Below, piece after piece: positions 23,632-31,233 of a DNA stretch of 42,750 nt; position 1 is the stretch's first letter, and every line of letters starts with the position of its first letter. The position numbers were made by a program, and so were the translations under genes. The notes under the pieces are model-generated. The model made no database searches and was not told where the DNA came from. It worked only from the letters and a program-made list of their open reading frames with translations. Origin of the DNA: Clostridia bacterium (lineage in GTDB: Bacteria; Bacillota; Clostridia; Christensenellales; Aristaeellaceae); the NCBI GenBank assembly GCA_017397765.1, contig JAFQIB010000087.1, positions 1 through 42,750 of the forward strand, given 5' to 3'.

Positions 23632-23660
23632 ATTATAGCATAACCGCAAGGATTCGACAA
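23632..23660 (-). promoter_or_regulatory. Promoter of the dnaD-dnaI operon
   Basis: TTGTCG (23655-23660) and a consensus TATAAT (23632-23637) on the minus strand are separated by 17 bases, about 40 bases upstream of the dnaD-like start. Confidence 0.8.
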
Positions 23661-23790
23661 GGGCGGAAGCAGGCAAATCCGGCGCAGGGGCTTCCGGCGG
23701 ACAAAGCCTGTCCGCACGCTGCAATTTTGCATTCCCTTTTTCGACAAAGTATGCTACAATAAATCCAATAACGCCAAGGAGGCTGCAAGC

Positions 23791-24951
23791 ATGAACATGA
23801 TCGAGCGCTATGTGGAGCGGATGATGACCGAATCCGCCCCGGACAAGCCCCTGTGGAATATCGAGAAGATCAAGGAGGGCAAGATCAACGGCTGGAACTA
23901 TATCGACGGCTGCATGATGATTGCCCTTCTGACCCTCCACCGCATTACCGGCGAGGAGCGGTATTATACCTTTGCGGAGCGTTTCCTGGACCATTACGTC
24001 TTTGAGGACGGCGGCATCCGCGGCTTCAATGAAGAGGACTACAACCTGGACAATATCTGCGAGGGCCGGGTACTCTTTGACGTATACCGCCTCTCCGGGA
24101 AGGAAAAGTACCGCAAGGCCATCGACACCCTGTACGGGCAGCTCCTCCGCCAGCCCCGCACCCATGAAGGAAATTTCTGGCACAAAGCCATTTATCCCCA
24201 TCAGGTCTGGCTGGACGGGCTGTACATGGCGCAGGTCTTCTATACCCGTTATACCACGGAGCTGGAGGACTGCCGCGGCTATGCGGATATCCGCCGCCAG
24301 TTCCTGACCGTCCGGCAGCGCATGTTTGACCCGGAAACGAAGCTCTTCCGCCACGGCTACGACGCGAGCAAAACCGCCTTCTGGGCAGACCCGAAGACCG
24401 GCTGCTCCCGCAATCCCTGGCTGCGCAGCCTGGGCTGGTTCGCCGCCGCGCTGATCGACGTGACGGTGGAGATCGCCCCAGGCCATGAGGATTTCCGCGC
24501 GGATATGGCATCCATCGCCCGGGAGCTGGCGGAAAACCTCCTCCCCTATGTGGATGCGGACACGAACATGCTCTGGCAGGTGCCCCATCAGATCGGCCGG
24601 GCGGGCAATTATCCGGAGACCTCCGGCTCTGCCATGGCGGCCTACTTCTTCCTCAAGGGCGCGCGGCTGGGCATCCTGGATGCTTCCTATGCGCCGGTGG
24701 GTGCAAAAATCTTCCGCAGCATCTGTGACCGCTATCTCTCCGAAACCAACGGCCGGCTGAATCTGGGCGGCATCTGCCTGGTGGCAGGCCTGGGCCCGGA
24801 AAACAACCGCCGCCGCGACGGCAGCTACGAATACTATATTTCCGAGCCTGTCGTGGAGAACGACGCCAAGGGTCTGGCGCCCTTCCTGATGTGCTACACC
24901 GAGCTCCTGCAGTCCGGCATGGCGGACGAGGTGCTCAAGGGCCTGGAATAA
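23791..24951 (+). CDS. Glycoside hydrolase family 105/88 (unsaturated glucuronyl/rhamnogalacturonyl hydrolase)
   Basis: Cytosolic (alpha/alpha)6-barrel enzyme, 386 aa, no signal peptide. It removes the 4,5-unsaturated uronic acid left at the non-reducing end after polysaccharide lyase action on pectin or other uronic-acid polymers. The two catalytic-site Asp residues align by eye with YteR: D87 in YNLDNICEG and D142 in VWLDGLYMAQ. The WARSLGWF-like motif appears as WLRSLGWFAAALID. Start ATG 23791 follows AAGGAGG by eight bases; a TACAAT box sits upstream without a clear -35. It is a single gene with no polysaccharide-utilisation neighbours, so it probably acts on imported oligosaccharides supplied by other loci. 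Confidence 0.9.
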   Translation: MNMIERYVERMMTESAPDKPLWNIEKIKEGKINGWNYIDGCMMIALLTLHRITGEERYYTFAERFLDHYVFEDGGIRGFNEEDYNLDNICEGRVLFDVYRLSGKEKYRKAIDTLYGQLLRQPRTHEGNFWHKAIYPHQVWLDGLYMAQVFYTRYTTELEDCRGYADIRRQFLTVRQRMFDPETKLFRHGYDASKTAFWADPKTGCSRNPWLRSLGWFAAALIDVTVEIAPGHEDFRADMASIARELAENLLPYVDADTNMLWQVPHQIGRAGNYPETSGSAMAAYFFLKGARLGILDASYAPVGAKIFRSICDRYLSETNGRLNLGGICLVAGLGPENNRRRDGSYEYYISEPVVENDAKGLAPFLMCYTELLQSGMADEVLKGLE

Positions 24952-24960
24952 CCGCATACG

Positions 24961-24992
24961 AAAAAGGGAGACGGCATTTGCCGTCTCCCTAG
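24961..24992. terminator. Terminator between GH105 and nfnB genes
   Basis: A perfect stem GGGAGACGGC (24966-24975) / GCCGTCTCCC (24980-24989) with an ATTT loop. On the minus strand it is followed by TTTTTCG, a good terminator for the nfn operon. On the plus strand the tail is weak (TAGTTCATT). Confidence 0.8.
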
Positions 24993-25027
24993 TTCATTCC
25001 ATCTTGATTTCCGAACAGCTCCCAGGC

Positions 25028-26503
25028 TCAACCCTGGTGATCCTCAATGATCGCCTTCGCAGCCTTCTTGCCTGCGCCCATCGCAAGGATGACAGTGGCC
25101 GCACCGGTCACCGCATCGCCGCCGGCATACACATGCAGCTTGCCGCAGCGGCCCATCTCGTCGGTGGTGATGCCGCCCCAGGTCTCGGTGGGGAGATCGG
25201 GGGTGGTCTTCTTGATGAGCGGATTGGGGCTGTTGCCGATGGCCACAATGACCGTCTCCACCGGCAGCTCGAACTCGCTGCCCTCGATCACCACCGGGCG
25301 ACGACGGCCGCGGGCATCCGGCTCGCCCAGCGCCATCTTCACGCAGGTCATGGCGGAGACAAAGCCGTTCTCATCGCCCTTGATGGCGGTGGGGTTGGTG
25401 AGCATCAGGAAATTGACGCCCTCCTCCTTGGCATGGTGAACCTCCTCGGCGCGGGCAGGCATTTCCGCCTCGGAGCGGCGGTAGACGATGCTCACCTCCG
25501 CGCCCAGACGCCTGGCGCAGCGGGCCGCATCCATGGCGACATTGCCGCCGCCGATGACGGCCACCCGCTGGCCGACCTTCACCGGGGTATCCGCCTGGGG
25601 GAAGGTGTAGGCCTTCATCAGATTGATGCGGGTGAGGAACTCGTTGGCGCTGTACACGCCGCACAGGCTCTCGCCCGGGATCTTCTGGAAATTGGGCAGA
25701 CCCGCGCCGGAGCCGACGAACACCGCGTCATACTTGTCGTCGTTTAGGTCGGAGCTTGCGCCGACGAGCGACTGCGATTCCTTGGAATCGCCGAGCGAAG
25801 CCTGCGACGGGACTTGCTCCCGGCGTAGGCCGGTAAGCAGCTCGTCGATGGTCATGGCGCGGCCCACAACCGCGTTGGTCACGATCTCCACGCCCAGCTT
25901 GCGGATATTGTCGATCTCCTTCTGCACCAGCGCTTTGGGCAGGCGGAACTCGGGGATGCCGTACATCAGCACGCCGCCGGGGGTGTGAAGGGCTTCATAG
26001 ACGGTGACCGTCCAGCCCGCACGGGCCAGATCGGCAGCGCAGGTCAGACCCGCAGGGCCAGAGCCCACCACCGCAGCCCGCTTGCCGTTCTTCGGGGCCG
26101 TCTCCGCAGAGACCTGGCCCTCGTTCATGGCCCAGTCCGCCGCAAAGCGCTCCAGCCGGCCGATGCCCACCGGCTCGCCCTTGATGCCGCGCACGCACTT
26201 GCTCTCGCACTGGGTCTCCTGGGGGCAGACGCGGCCGCAGATGGCGGGCAGGCCGTTCTGGGTGCGGATGATCTCATAGGCGGCCTGGAAGTCGCCTTCC
26301 TTGATTTTTGCAATGAAGCTGGGGATCGGCACGTTCACCGGGCAGCCGGTGACGCAGGGCGCATGCTTGCAGCCCAGGCAGCGGTCTGCCTCCGCCATGG
26401 CGATCTCGCGGGTGTAGCCCAGGGCGACCTCCTTGAAGTTGGCCGCACGGATGGCAGGTTCCTGCTCCGGCATGGGGTTCTTCTTCAGGCTCATGTTGGG
26501 CAT
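25028..26503 (-). CDS. nfnB: NfnB-type / GltA-like FAD- and Fe-S-dependent NAD(P)H oxidoreductase
   Basis: A 491-aa protein annotated in many genomes as glutamate synthase small-subunit-like. An N-terminal ferredoxin-like region binds two 4Fe-4S clusters (CLGCKHAPCVTGCP and CGRVCPQETQCESKC). An FAD site (VVGSGPAGLTCA) and an NAD(P) site (VIGGGNVAMDAARCARRLGA) follow, ending with the GGDAVTGAATVILAMGAGKKAA flavin motif. Next to an NfnA-like gene it most likely forms NfnAB, which couples NADP+ reduction to ferredoxin and NADH by electron bifurcation. No large glutamate synthase subunit is present. Residues from DELL to KYDAVF contain about 30 extra amino acids (LRREQVPSQASLGDSKE...) against the usual DELLEEEGYDAVF, encoded by a palindromic insertion. 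The start lies one base after the nfnA stop. Confidence 0.82.
   Translation of the reverse strand: MPNMSLKKNPMPEQEPAIRAANFKEVALGYTREIAMAEADRCLGCKHAPCVTGCPVNVPIPSFIAKIKEGDFQAAYEIIRTQNGLPAICGRVCPQETQCESKCVRGIKGEPVGIGRLERFAADWAMNEGQVSAETAPKNGKRAAVVGSGPAGLTCAADLARAGWTVTVYEALHTPGGVLMYGIPEFRLPKALVQKEIDNIRKLGVEIVTNAVVGRAMTIDELLTGLRREQVPSQASLGDSKESQSLVGASSDLNDDKYDAVFVGSGAGLPNFQKIPGESLCGVYSANEFLTRINLMKAYTFPQADTPVKVGQRVAVIGGGNVAMDAARCARRLGAEVSIVYRRSEAEMPARAEEVHHAKEEGVNFLMLTNPTAIKGDENGFVSAMTCVKMALGEPDARGRRRPVVIEGSEFELPVETVIVAIGNSPNPLIKKTTPDLPTETWGGITTDEMGRCGKLHVYAGGDAVTGAATVILAMGAGKKAAKAIIEDHQG
25743..25834. repeat. In-frame palindromic insertion inside nfnB
   Basis: About 90 bases that the protein family lacks at this point. 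The centre is a perfect hairpin GCGATTCC-TT-GGAATCGC (25774-25791). Around it the arms continue imperfectly out to GGAGC (25751-25755) and GCTCC (25816-25820). A further small palindrome CCGGC-GTAG-GCCGG lies at about 25819-25833. The insertion keeps the reading frame and introduces a hydrophilic Ser/Gln/Asp-rich segment between the DELL helix and the YDAVFVGSGAG strand, a surface loop in flavoprotein folds. This is like palindromic elements reported inside Rickettsia genes. The motif GCCGAGCGAAGCC on its right side has near matches elsewhere in this window. Confidence 0.65.
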
Positions 26504-26504
26504 C

Positions 26505-27371
26505 TCATTCCGCCCCCTTTGCAGCTTCTTCGATCATGGCTTCCCGGCGGCAGAGATGGCCCTTTTCCTTCGCCTGCGCCTCTTCCTTGCGGAACATGCG
26601 GCTGCGGGCAATGGCCTCATCCCAGTCAATGAGATGGCCGTCAAAATCCGGGCCGTCCACGCAGGCGAATTTCGTCTCGCCGCCCACGGTGACACGGCAG
26701 CCGCCGCACATGCCTGTGCCGTCGATCATGACGGGGTTCATGCTGACGATGGTTTTGACCGCATAGGGTTTGGTCAGCTCACAGACCGCACGCATCATGG
26801 GCAGCGGGCCGATGGCGATGACCTCATCATACTGCACGCCGGCTTCCAGCTTTTCCTGAAGCGCCTGGGTCACAAAGCCCTTGTGGCCGTTGGAGCCGTC
26901 GTCGGTCATGACGGTCAGCTCCTTGCAGGAGGCAGCCAGCTCCTCCTTGAGGATAATCAGCTCCTCATTGCGGAAGCCGACGATCAGGTCCACCTCGCAG
27001 CCAGCCTCATGCAGGGCCTTGGCCTGGGGATAAGCGATCGCCACACCCAGGCCGCCGCCGATGACGGCCGCGCGTTTCACACCCTCGGTGTGGCTGGGCT
27101 CGCCCAGCGGGCCGACAAAATCCAGCAGCGCGTCGCCCTCGTTCAGGGTGTCCAGCTTCTCGGTGGTATAGCCAACCTTCTGGAAGATGATCGTCACCGT
27201 GCCCTGCTCCCGGTCATAGCCGGCAATGGTGAGCGGGATGCGCTCGCCTTCCTCATCAATGCGGAAAATAATAAACTGACCCGGCAGCGCCTTGCGGGCT
27301 ACCAGGGGTGCTTTGATCTCCATCAGCGTGACTGTGGGATTCAGCACACGCTTCTTCACAATCGGGAACAT
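26505..27371 (-). CDS. nfnA: NfnA-type sulfide/dihydroorotate dehydrogenase-like FAD/NAD-binding protein
   Basis: A 288-aa protein of the ferredoxin-NADP reductase superfamily. An FAD domain (LPGQFIIFRIDEEGERIPLTIAGYD) is followed by an NAD domain (AAVIGGGLGVAIAYPQAKAL) and a C-terminal 2Fe-2S site (GTGMCGGCRVTVGGETKFACVDGPDFDGHLID). This is the build of NfnA, PyrK-like and SudB proteins. Pairing with the GltA/NfnB-like gene directly downstream favours NfnA of an electron-bifurcating transhydrogenase, which balances NADH, NADPH and ferredoxin pools in anaerobes. The start chosen is the ATG at 27371 with GAGGAGG nine bases upstream; an in-frame ATG at 27410 falls inside the -10 box. Confidence 0.85.
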   Translation of the reverse strand: MFPIVKKRVLNPTVTLMEIKAPLVARKALPGQFIIFRIDEEGERIPLTIAGYDREQGTVTIIFQKVGYTTEKLDTLNEGDALLDFVGPLGEPSHTEGVKRAAVIGGGLGVAIAYPQAKALHEAGCEVDLIVGFRNEELIILKEELAASCKELTVMTDDGSNGHKGFVTQALQEKLEAGVQYDEVIAIGPLPMMRAVCELTKPYAVKTIVSMNPVMIDGTGMCGGCRVTVGGETKFACVDGPDFDGHLIDWDEAIARSRMFRKEEAQAKEKGHLCRREAMIEEAAKGAE

Positions 27372-27408
27372 CCGGCGTTTCCTCCTCAGATTGCTGATAA
27401 TAGCACTC

Positions 27409-27438
27409 ATTTTACTACATTCCTCCAGTGGTTTTCAA
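27409..27438 (-). promoter_or_regulatory. Promoter of the nfnAB operon
   Basis: TTGAAA (27433-27438) and TAAAAT (27409-27414) on the minus strand are separated by 18 bases, giving a short 5' UTR before the nfnA-like start at 27371. Confidence 0.65.
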
Positions 27439-27483
27439 GGGTATACCTGCACTTTGGCTGTATTTTCCCGGCTGCGGCAGCAA

Positions 27484-27516
27484 AAAAGCCGCCGCACCCT
27501 CCCGGATGCGGCGGCG
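27484..27516 (-). terminator. Terminator of the NlpC/P60-like gene
   Basis: A 9-bp perfect stem GCCGCCGCA / TGCGGCGGC around an 8-10 base loop, followed on the minus strand by TTTTTTG. It lies just past the stop codon of the secreted NlpC/P60-like gene and upstream of the nfn promoter. Confidence 0.85.
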
Positions 27517-27525
27517 AGCATTCAC

Positions 27526-28494
27526 TTATTTGATTCCGTTGATGCGGAACCAGCAGAAGGAGGTTGCCGTGTCCAGCTCCCACCAGATCGTCAGCGGATA
27601 GCCGTTCAGGTCGAAGCAGTGATAGTAATGCATGGGATTGTCCTCTTCCGGCTCTGAAATGTTCTCCACCTGCACCTTGTAGGTGGCAGCCTCGATCGGC
27701 ACGCCGATCAGCGACACGCACACGCCGCCGTTGGGAATGTTGACGCCATCGTAGTAGGAATCATCCGCATGCTCGTCCAGATACTTCTGCATCCGGGGGC
27801 CGTACATCGGGTTGGGGCCGCAGTGGATAACCAGGGTGTAGTCGAGGTAATCCGCCAGCTCGGGCGCAGTCTCTGCGGTGAAGCCGTAGTCGCGCAGGGT
27901 GCCGATGAACATCATCACATGGCGGCCGCCCTCCGCGGGCTTGACCACCAGCAGATCGCCCAGCTCCAGCGTCGCAGCCAGCTCCTCATAGGGGGGCATT
28001 TCCTTGCCGGCCCGGTGGCTGTACACATGGTTCTTCTTGGCGTACTTGCCGTACTCGTTGATCATGCCGCTCAGGGTAGGGTGCTTGGGCCAGCCCACCT
28101 CATTGAAGATCCAGCGGGTATAACCGGAGCAATCCAGGCCGTAAAGATACTGCTGGTTCTTCCGGTAGAACTTGGTCGTCTCCCAGCAGGAACGCTTGGC
28201 GTATTCCGGCTCGCGGGAGAACAACAGCAGCTCGTCCTTGAATTTGAAGTCATAGGTGCCGCCGAAGAAATAGGGCAGGCCGTAGGGGAAATGCGGCTCA
28301 ACATTCGCGTCGGTCAGCGCATTATAGGCCTCCAGGATGGGGTTGCCCTCCTCCAGCATGGAAAACGCCGCATCCAGCAGCGGGTCCTGCTCCAGGAAGC
28401 CCTCTGCCTCCCGGGGTTCCTCGGCCATTGCGGGGACGCTGCACAGGGTCAGCAGCGCCAGCATAAGCGCCGTCAGGCGTTTCATCAGTCGCAT
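27526..28494 (-). CDS. Secreted NlpC/P60-like cysteine hydrolase
   Basis: A 322-aa exported protein with a signal peptide (MRLMKRLTALMLALLTLCSVPAMA, cleavage near 24). The core resembles an NlpC/P60 papain-like fold: YGLDCSGYTRWIFNEVGW with candidate nucleophile Cys122, then LELGDLLVVKPAEGGRHVMMFIG with the His, and a later VIHCGPN segment. It may cleave peptidoglycan stem peptides or act on another wall-linked amide. Similarity to well-studied members is limited and the C-terminal 90 residues are not recognised. ATG 28494 has AAAGGA eight bases upstream; a second ATG three codons on is possible. It is divergent from the antiporter operon. Confidence 0.72.
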   Translation of the reverse strand: MRLMKRLTALMLALLTLCSVPAMAEEPREAEGFLEQDPLLDAAFSMLEEGNPILEAYNALTDANVEPHFPYGLPYFFGGTYDFKFKDELLLFSREPEYAKRSCWETTKFYRKNQQYLYGLDCSGYTRWIFNEVGWPKHPTLSGMINEYGKYAKKNHVYSHRAGKEMPPYEELAATLELGDLLVVKPAEGGRHVMMFIGTLRDYGFTAETAPELADYLDYTLVIHCGPNPMYGPRMQKYLDEHADDSYYDGVNIPNGGVCVSLIGVPIEAATYKVQVENISEPEEDNPMHYYHCFDLNGYPLTIWWELDTATSFCWFRINGIK

Positions 28495-28529
28495 GATATC
28501 GTTCCTTTCCGTTGGTTCATTCCTGCTTT

Positions 28530-28559
28530 ATTATAGCATGCTTCCCCCGATCCAGGCAA
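28530..28559 (-). promoter_or_regulatory. Promoter of the NlpC/P60-like gene
   Basis: TTGCCT (28554-28559) and a consensus TATAAT (28530-28535) on the minus strand are separated by 18 bases. Confidence 0.7.
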
Positions 28560-28650
28560 GCCCCTTTGGCCTTTGCCGTCATTTTTTACGTTCCCGACAT
28601 ATCCGGCAGAAATTTTGCCATCTATTTGCCGAATTATGAACATTTATCCA

Positions 28651-28679
28651 TTGACTTATTTAATAGGAAGGTTTACAAT
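28651..28679 (+). promoter_or_regulatory. Promoter of the Mrp antiporter operon
   Basis: TTGACT (28651-28656) and TACAAT (28674-28679) are separated by exactly 17 bases, about 85 bases before mnhE. The leader between (28687-28762) shows no leader peptide or riboswitch that I recognise. The surrounding 28560-28680 is noticeably AT-rich compared with the rest of the window. Confidence 0.8.
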
Positions 28680-28762
28680 GGTCGGCGGTCAAATGTGCCG
28701 GAGCTTCCGGCTTTTGACAGCGCCTCTTCACGGGGCGCTGATGATTCTGTGGGAGGGATCGT

Positions 28763-29254
28763 ATGTACTTTCTGCTCTTTGGCTTCTGGGTGCTGCTCAA
28801 CGGGCGCTGGACGACGGAGATTGCCCTTGTCGGCGTGATCGTCTGCGCTGCGCTGTATGCATTTATGTGCATGTTCATGGGCTATTCCCCGAAAAAGGAA
28901 TGGCAGCTGCTGCGGCGCGGGCCGCGGATCATCGGCTATGCCCTATACCTGGTGGGAGAGATCTTCAAATCCTCCTGGGCCACCATCTGCCTGATCTGGT
29001 CGCCGGAGAAGGAGATCGAGCCCCGGGTGACCTCCTTCCATACCAGGCTGAAGACGGATGCGGGCAAGGTGGTGCTGGCCAACTCCATCACCATGACGCC
29101 CGGCACCATCACCGTTGACGTGCAGGACGACCTGTTTCTCATCCACTGCCTGGACGAAAGCTTTGACGTCGGCCAGGAGGGCTTTGAAATGGAGGACCGC
29201 ATCATGAAGGTGGAAGCGCTCCATCCCGGAAAGGAGGCTGCGGACCATGAGTAA
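28763..29254 (+). CDS. mnhE: Na+/H+ antiporter subunit E (MrpE/MnhE)
   Basis: Membrane subunit of the Mrp-type multi-subunit cation/proton antiporter, 163 aa. Two N-terminal hydrophobic helices (FLLFGFWVLLNG..., IALVGVIVCAALYAFMCMF) are followed by the family core GYALYLVGEIFKSSWATICLIWSP and the cytosolic segment VVLANSITMTPGTITVDVQDDLFLIHCLD, the typical MrpE signature. In the archaeal hydrogenase complex the same subunit is MbhA. It is the first gene of a ten-gene operon; ATG 28763 follows GGGAGGG. It overlaps mnhF by eight bases. Confidence 0.93.
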   Translation: MYFLLFGFWVLLNGRWTTEIALVGVIVCAALYAFMCMFMGYSPKKEWQLLRRGPRIIGYALYLVGEIFKSSWATICLIWSPEKEIEPRVTSFHTRLKTDAGKVVLANSITMTPGTITVDVQDDLFLIHCLDESFDVGQEGFEMEDRIMKVEALHPGKEAADHE

Positions 29255-29567
29255 TCTCTACAATATTCTCTACACCGCCGCGCTGGTCATCATCGGTCTG
29301 CTGGTCATCGCCTGCCTGATCCGTGCCATCCGCGGCCCCCGCATTGCCGACCGGGTCATTGCCATCAACATGATCGGCACGCTGATCGTCATCACCATCT
29401 GCATCCTTTCCTTTATGATGCAGGAGAGCTACCTGGTGGATATCGCCATGATCTACACCATGCTGTCCTTCCTGGCCGTGGTGCTGCTGACGAAGGTCTA
29501 CATGGGCGTTTACCGCGAAAAGCACCGCCAGGAGCAGCTGCAGAAGGAGGGTGAGCAACATGATTGA
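29247..29567 (+). CDS. mnhF: Na+/H+ antiporter subunit F (MrpF/MnhF)
   Basis: Small three-helix membrane subunit, 106 aa. The signature IRGPRIADRVIAINMIGTLIV and the acidic LVDIAMIYTMLSFLAVVLLTK segment are typical of MrpF/MbhB. The charged C-terminal tail (YREKHRQEQLQKEGEQ) is cytosolic. It contributes to the sodium-translocating half of the Mrp module. AAAGGAGG precedes the ATG, which overlaps mnhE; the end overlaps mnhG. Confidence 0.93.
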   Translation: MSNLYNILYTAALVIIGLLVIACLIRAIRGPRIADRVIAINMIGTLIVITICILSFMMQESYLVDIAMIYTMLSFLAVVLLTKVYMGVYREKHRQEQLQKEGEQHD

Positions 29568-29940
29568 TATCATCCGGCTGATCGCCTGCATCATCCTCAC
29601 CGTTCTGGGCCTTGGCTGCCTGGTCACGGGCGTTGTGGGCGTGTATCGCTTCAAGTATGCCCTCAACCGCATCCACGCCGGTGCGCTGCTGGATACCGTG
29701 GGTATCCTGCTGATGCTGCTGGGCGTCATCTGTGCCACCGGTCTGAACGTCACCAGCGCCAAGATTCTGGTGGTGATCGCCTTCCTGTGGCTGACCAGCC
29801 CGGTCTCCGGCCATCTGATCGGCCGCCTGGAGATCACCATCAACGACGAGCTGGACCAGTCCATGACCGTGATCGACCGGGAGACCGTCGCCCACGAGAA
29901 GGACAGCGATATCCTCGATGAAATCAAGGAGGCGAACTGA
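29560..29940 (+). CDS. mnhG: Na+/H+ antiporter subunit G (MrpG/MnhG)
   Basis: Three-helix membrane subunit, 126 aa. Recognised by VVGVYRFKYALNRIHAGALLDTVGILLMLLG and the PVSGHLIGR segment, as in MrpG/MbhC. The ATG at 29560 has AAGGAGG nine bases upstream; an in-frame GTG at 29551 directly abuts the ribosome site and is unlikely. The hydrophilic C-terminus is longer than in small MrpG proteins. It overlaps mnhF by eight bases. Confidence 0.92.
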   Translation: MIDIIRLIACIILTVLGLGCLVTGVVGVYRFKYALNRIHAGALLDTVGILLMLLGVICATGLNVTSAKILVVIAFLWLTSPVSGHLIGRLEITINDELDQSMTVIDRETVAHEKDSDILDEIKEAN

Positions 29941-29941
29941 T

Positions 29942-30232
29942 ATGGAGATCCTTGGCGTCATCCTGCTCATCTTCATCATCACCTGCGCCATTTCCGTTTC
30001 TGTGACCAAGAACCTGCTCACGGCGCTGGTCATCTTTATGGGGCAGAGCCTGGCCATGTCCATCATCTGGGTGCTGCTGGAATCCCCGGATCTGGCCATC
30101 ACCGAGGCAGCCGTCGGCGCAGGCATCACCAGCCTGCTGCTGTTCGTTACACTGAAGAAGATCCATGCCATTGACCTGCAGAAGGCCAATGCTGAAAAGG
30201 AGGGAATCGACCATGGCGAAGATCAGATCTGA
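29942..30232 (+). CDS. DUF4040 / MbhD-like subunit (MrpA C-terminal part, stand-alone)
   Basis: A 96-aa protein with three hydrophobic segments. It carries LLESPDLAITEAAVGAGITSLLLFVTLKK, the conserved segment of the MrpA C-terminal region and of MbhD/MbxD. In classical Mrp operons this domain is fused to MrpA; here, as in archaeal Mbh/Mbx clusters, it is a separate gene. It is part of the path thought to carry Na+ in Mrp-type modules. ATG 29942 follows AAGGAGG by nine bases, one base after the mnhG stop. It overlaps the next gene by 20 bases. Confidence 0.85.
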   Translation: MEILGVILLIFIITCAISVSVTKNLLTALVIFMGQSLAMSIIWVLLESPDLAITEAAVGAGITSLLLFVTLKKIHAIDLQKANAEKEGIDHGEDQI

Positions 30233-31232
30233 TTATGAGTCCGGTCTGTTTTCCCGCTTTCTGAGCTGGCTCACCGGCGGCTCCACCCGCCTGGATGACG
30301 ATATGGCCCGCAGCATGGACGACCAGGCCGGCCCTGCCCGCATGCAGGCGCAGCAATCCGCCCATGCGCGCGAAATGGAACGGGACGCCCGCCTCGCCGC
30401 CATGACCGAGCAGGAGAAGAGCATGTATGCCCATATGCATCAGTGGGCGCAGACCAAGGGCAAGCGCTTCTCCACCTGGCTGTACCGCATCGCCGCCGTG
30501 GTCATCTGCGTGAGCATCATCGTGCTGCTGGTATCCACAGCTGCCAAGTTGCCGCCCTACGGCTCCCCCGATAACCCCGCCAACAACGAGGTCAGCGAGC
30601 GCTATATCGAAAAGGGCATGCAGGAGACCGGCGCTGTCAATATCGTCGCCGGTATGATCCTGGACTACCGTGCCTTTGATACCCTGGGCGAATCCAATGT
30701 GCTGTTCATCGCCGCCGTCACGGTGCTGACGCTGCTGCGGGTCACCCCCAGCCACGGCGGCAAGCCCTCCACCTCCCAGCTGGAGGCTGAGTGCGACGAC
30801 CGCATGTATGAGCCCAAGAACGATCTGATCCTGCAGCACCAGGCCAACTTCCTCGTGCCGCTGATCCTGCTCTTTGGCATCTACGGCCTGATGAACGGCC
30901 ACCTCGGCCCGGGCGGCGGCTTCGGCGGCGGCGCCATCATGGGTGCGGCGCTCATCCTGTATCTGAACGCCTTCGGTTTCAAGAAGACCGAGCGCTTCTT
31001 CACCTACAAGACCTTCACCATCGTCAGCGTGGCCGCGCTGAGCTTCTATGCGGTTTCCAAGGCGTATTCCTTCTTCACCGGCGCGAATCACCTGCCTTCC
31101 TTCATCACCCCCGGCACCCCCGGCATGCTGTTCTCCGCGGGCCTGATCCCCTACCTGAACATCGCCGTGGGCATGGTGGTCTGCTGCACGATGTACGCCT
31201 TCTACACCCTGTTCCGAAAGGGGGATATGTAA
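30213..31232 (+). CDS. MbhE-MrpB fusion subunit of the antiporter
   Basis: A 339-aa protein joining two usually separate pieces. Residues about 1-100 are an unusual charged, probably cytosolic extension (many Met, Arg, Asp and Gln). One helix at about 105-125 (IAAVVICVSIIVLLVSTAA) leads to TGAVNIVAGMILDYRAFDTLGESNVLFIAAVTVLTLL, the MbhE/MrpA-terminal motif. The MrpB domain starts at LVPLILLFGIYGLMNGHLGPGGGFGGGAIMGAALILYL and runs to the end. The GHLGPGGGFGGG motif is the hallmark of MrpB. The fusion and the 100-residue extension distinguish it from standard MrpB (about 140 aa). ATG 30213 follows AAAAGGAGGG. Confidence 0.85.
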   Translation: MAKIRSDYESGLFSRFLSWLTGGSTRLDDDMARSMDDQAGPARMQAQQSAHAREMERDARLAAMTEQEKSMYAHMHQWAQTKGKRFSTWLYRIAAVVICVSIIVLLVSTAAKLPPYGSPDNPANNEVSERYIEKGMQETGAVNIVAGMILDYRAFDTLGESNVLFIAAVTVLTLLRVTPSHGGKPSTSQLEAECDDRMYEPKNDLILQHQANFLVPLILLFGIYGLMNGHLGPGGGFGGGAIMGAALILYLNAFGFKKTERFFTYKTFTIVSVAALSFYAVSKAYSFFTGANHLPSFITPGTPGMLFSAGLIPYLNIAVGMVVCCTMYAFYTLFRKGDM

Positions 31233-31233
31233 G

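Noticed and set aside
27372..27410. Upstream start for the nfnA-like gene at 27410
   Set aside because: That ATG lies inside the -10 box of the likely promoter and has no ribosome site; the ATG at 27371 has a strong one.
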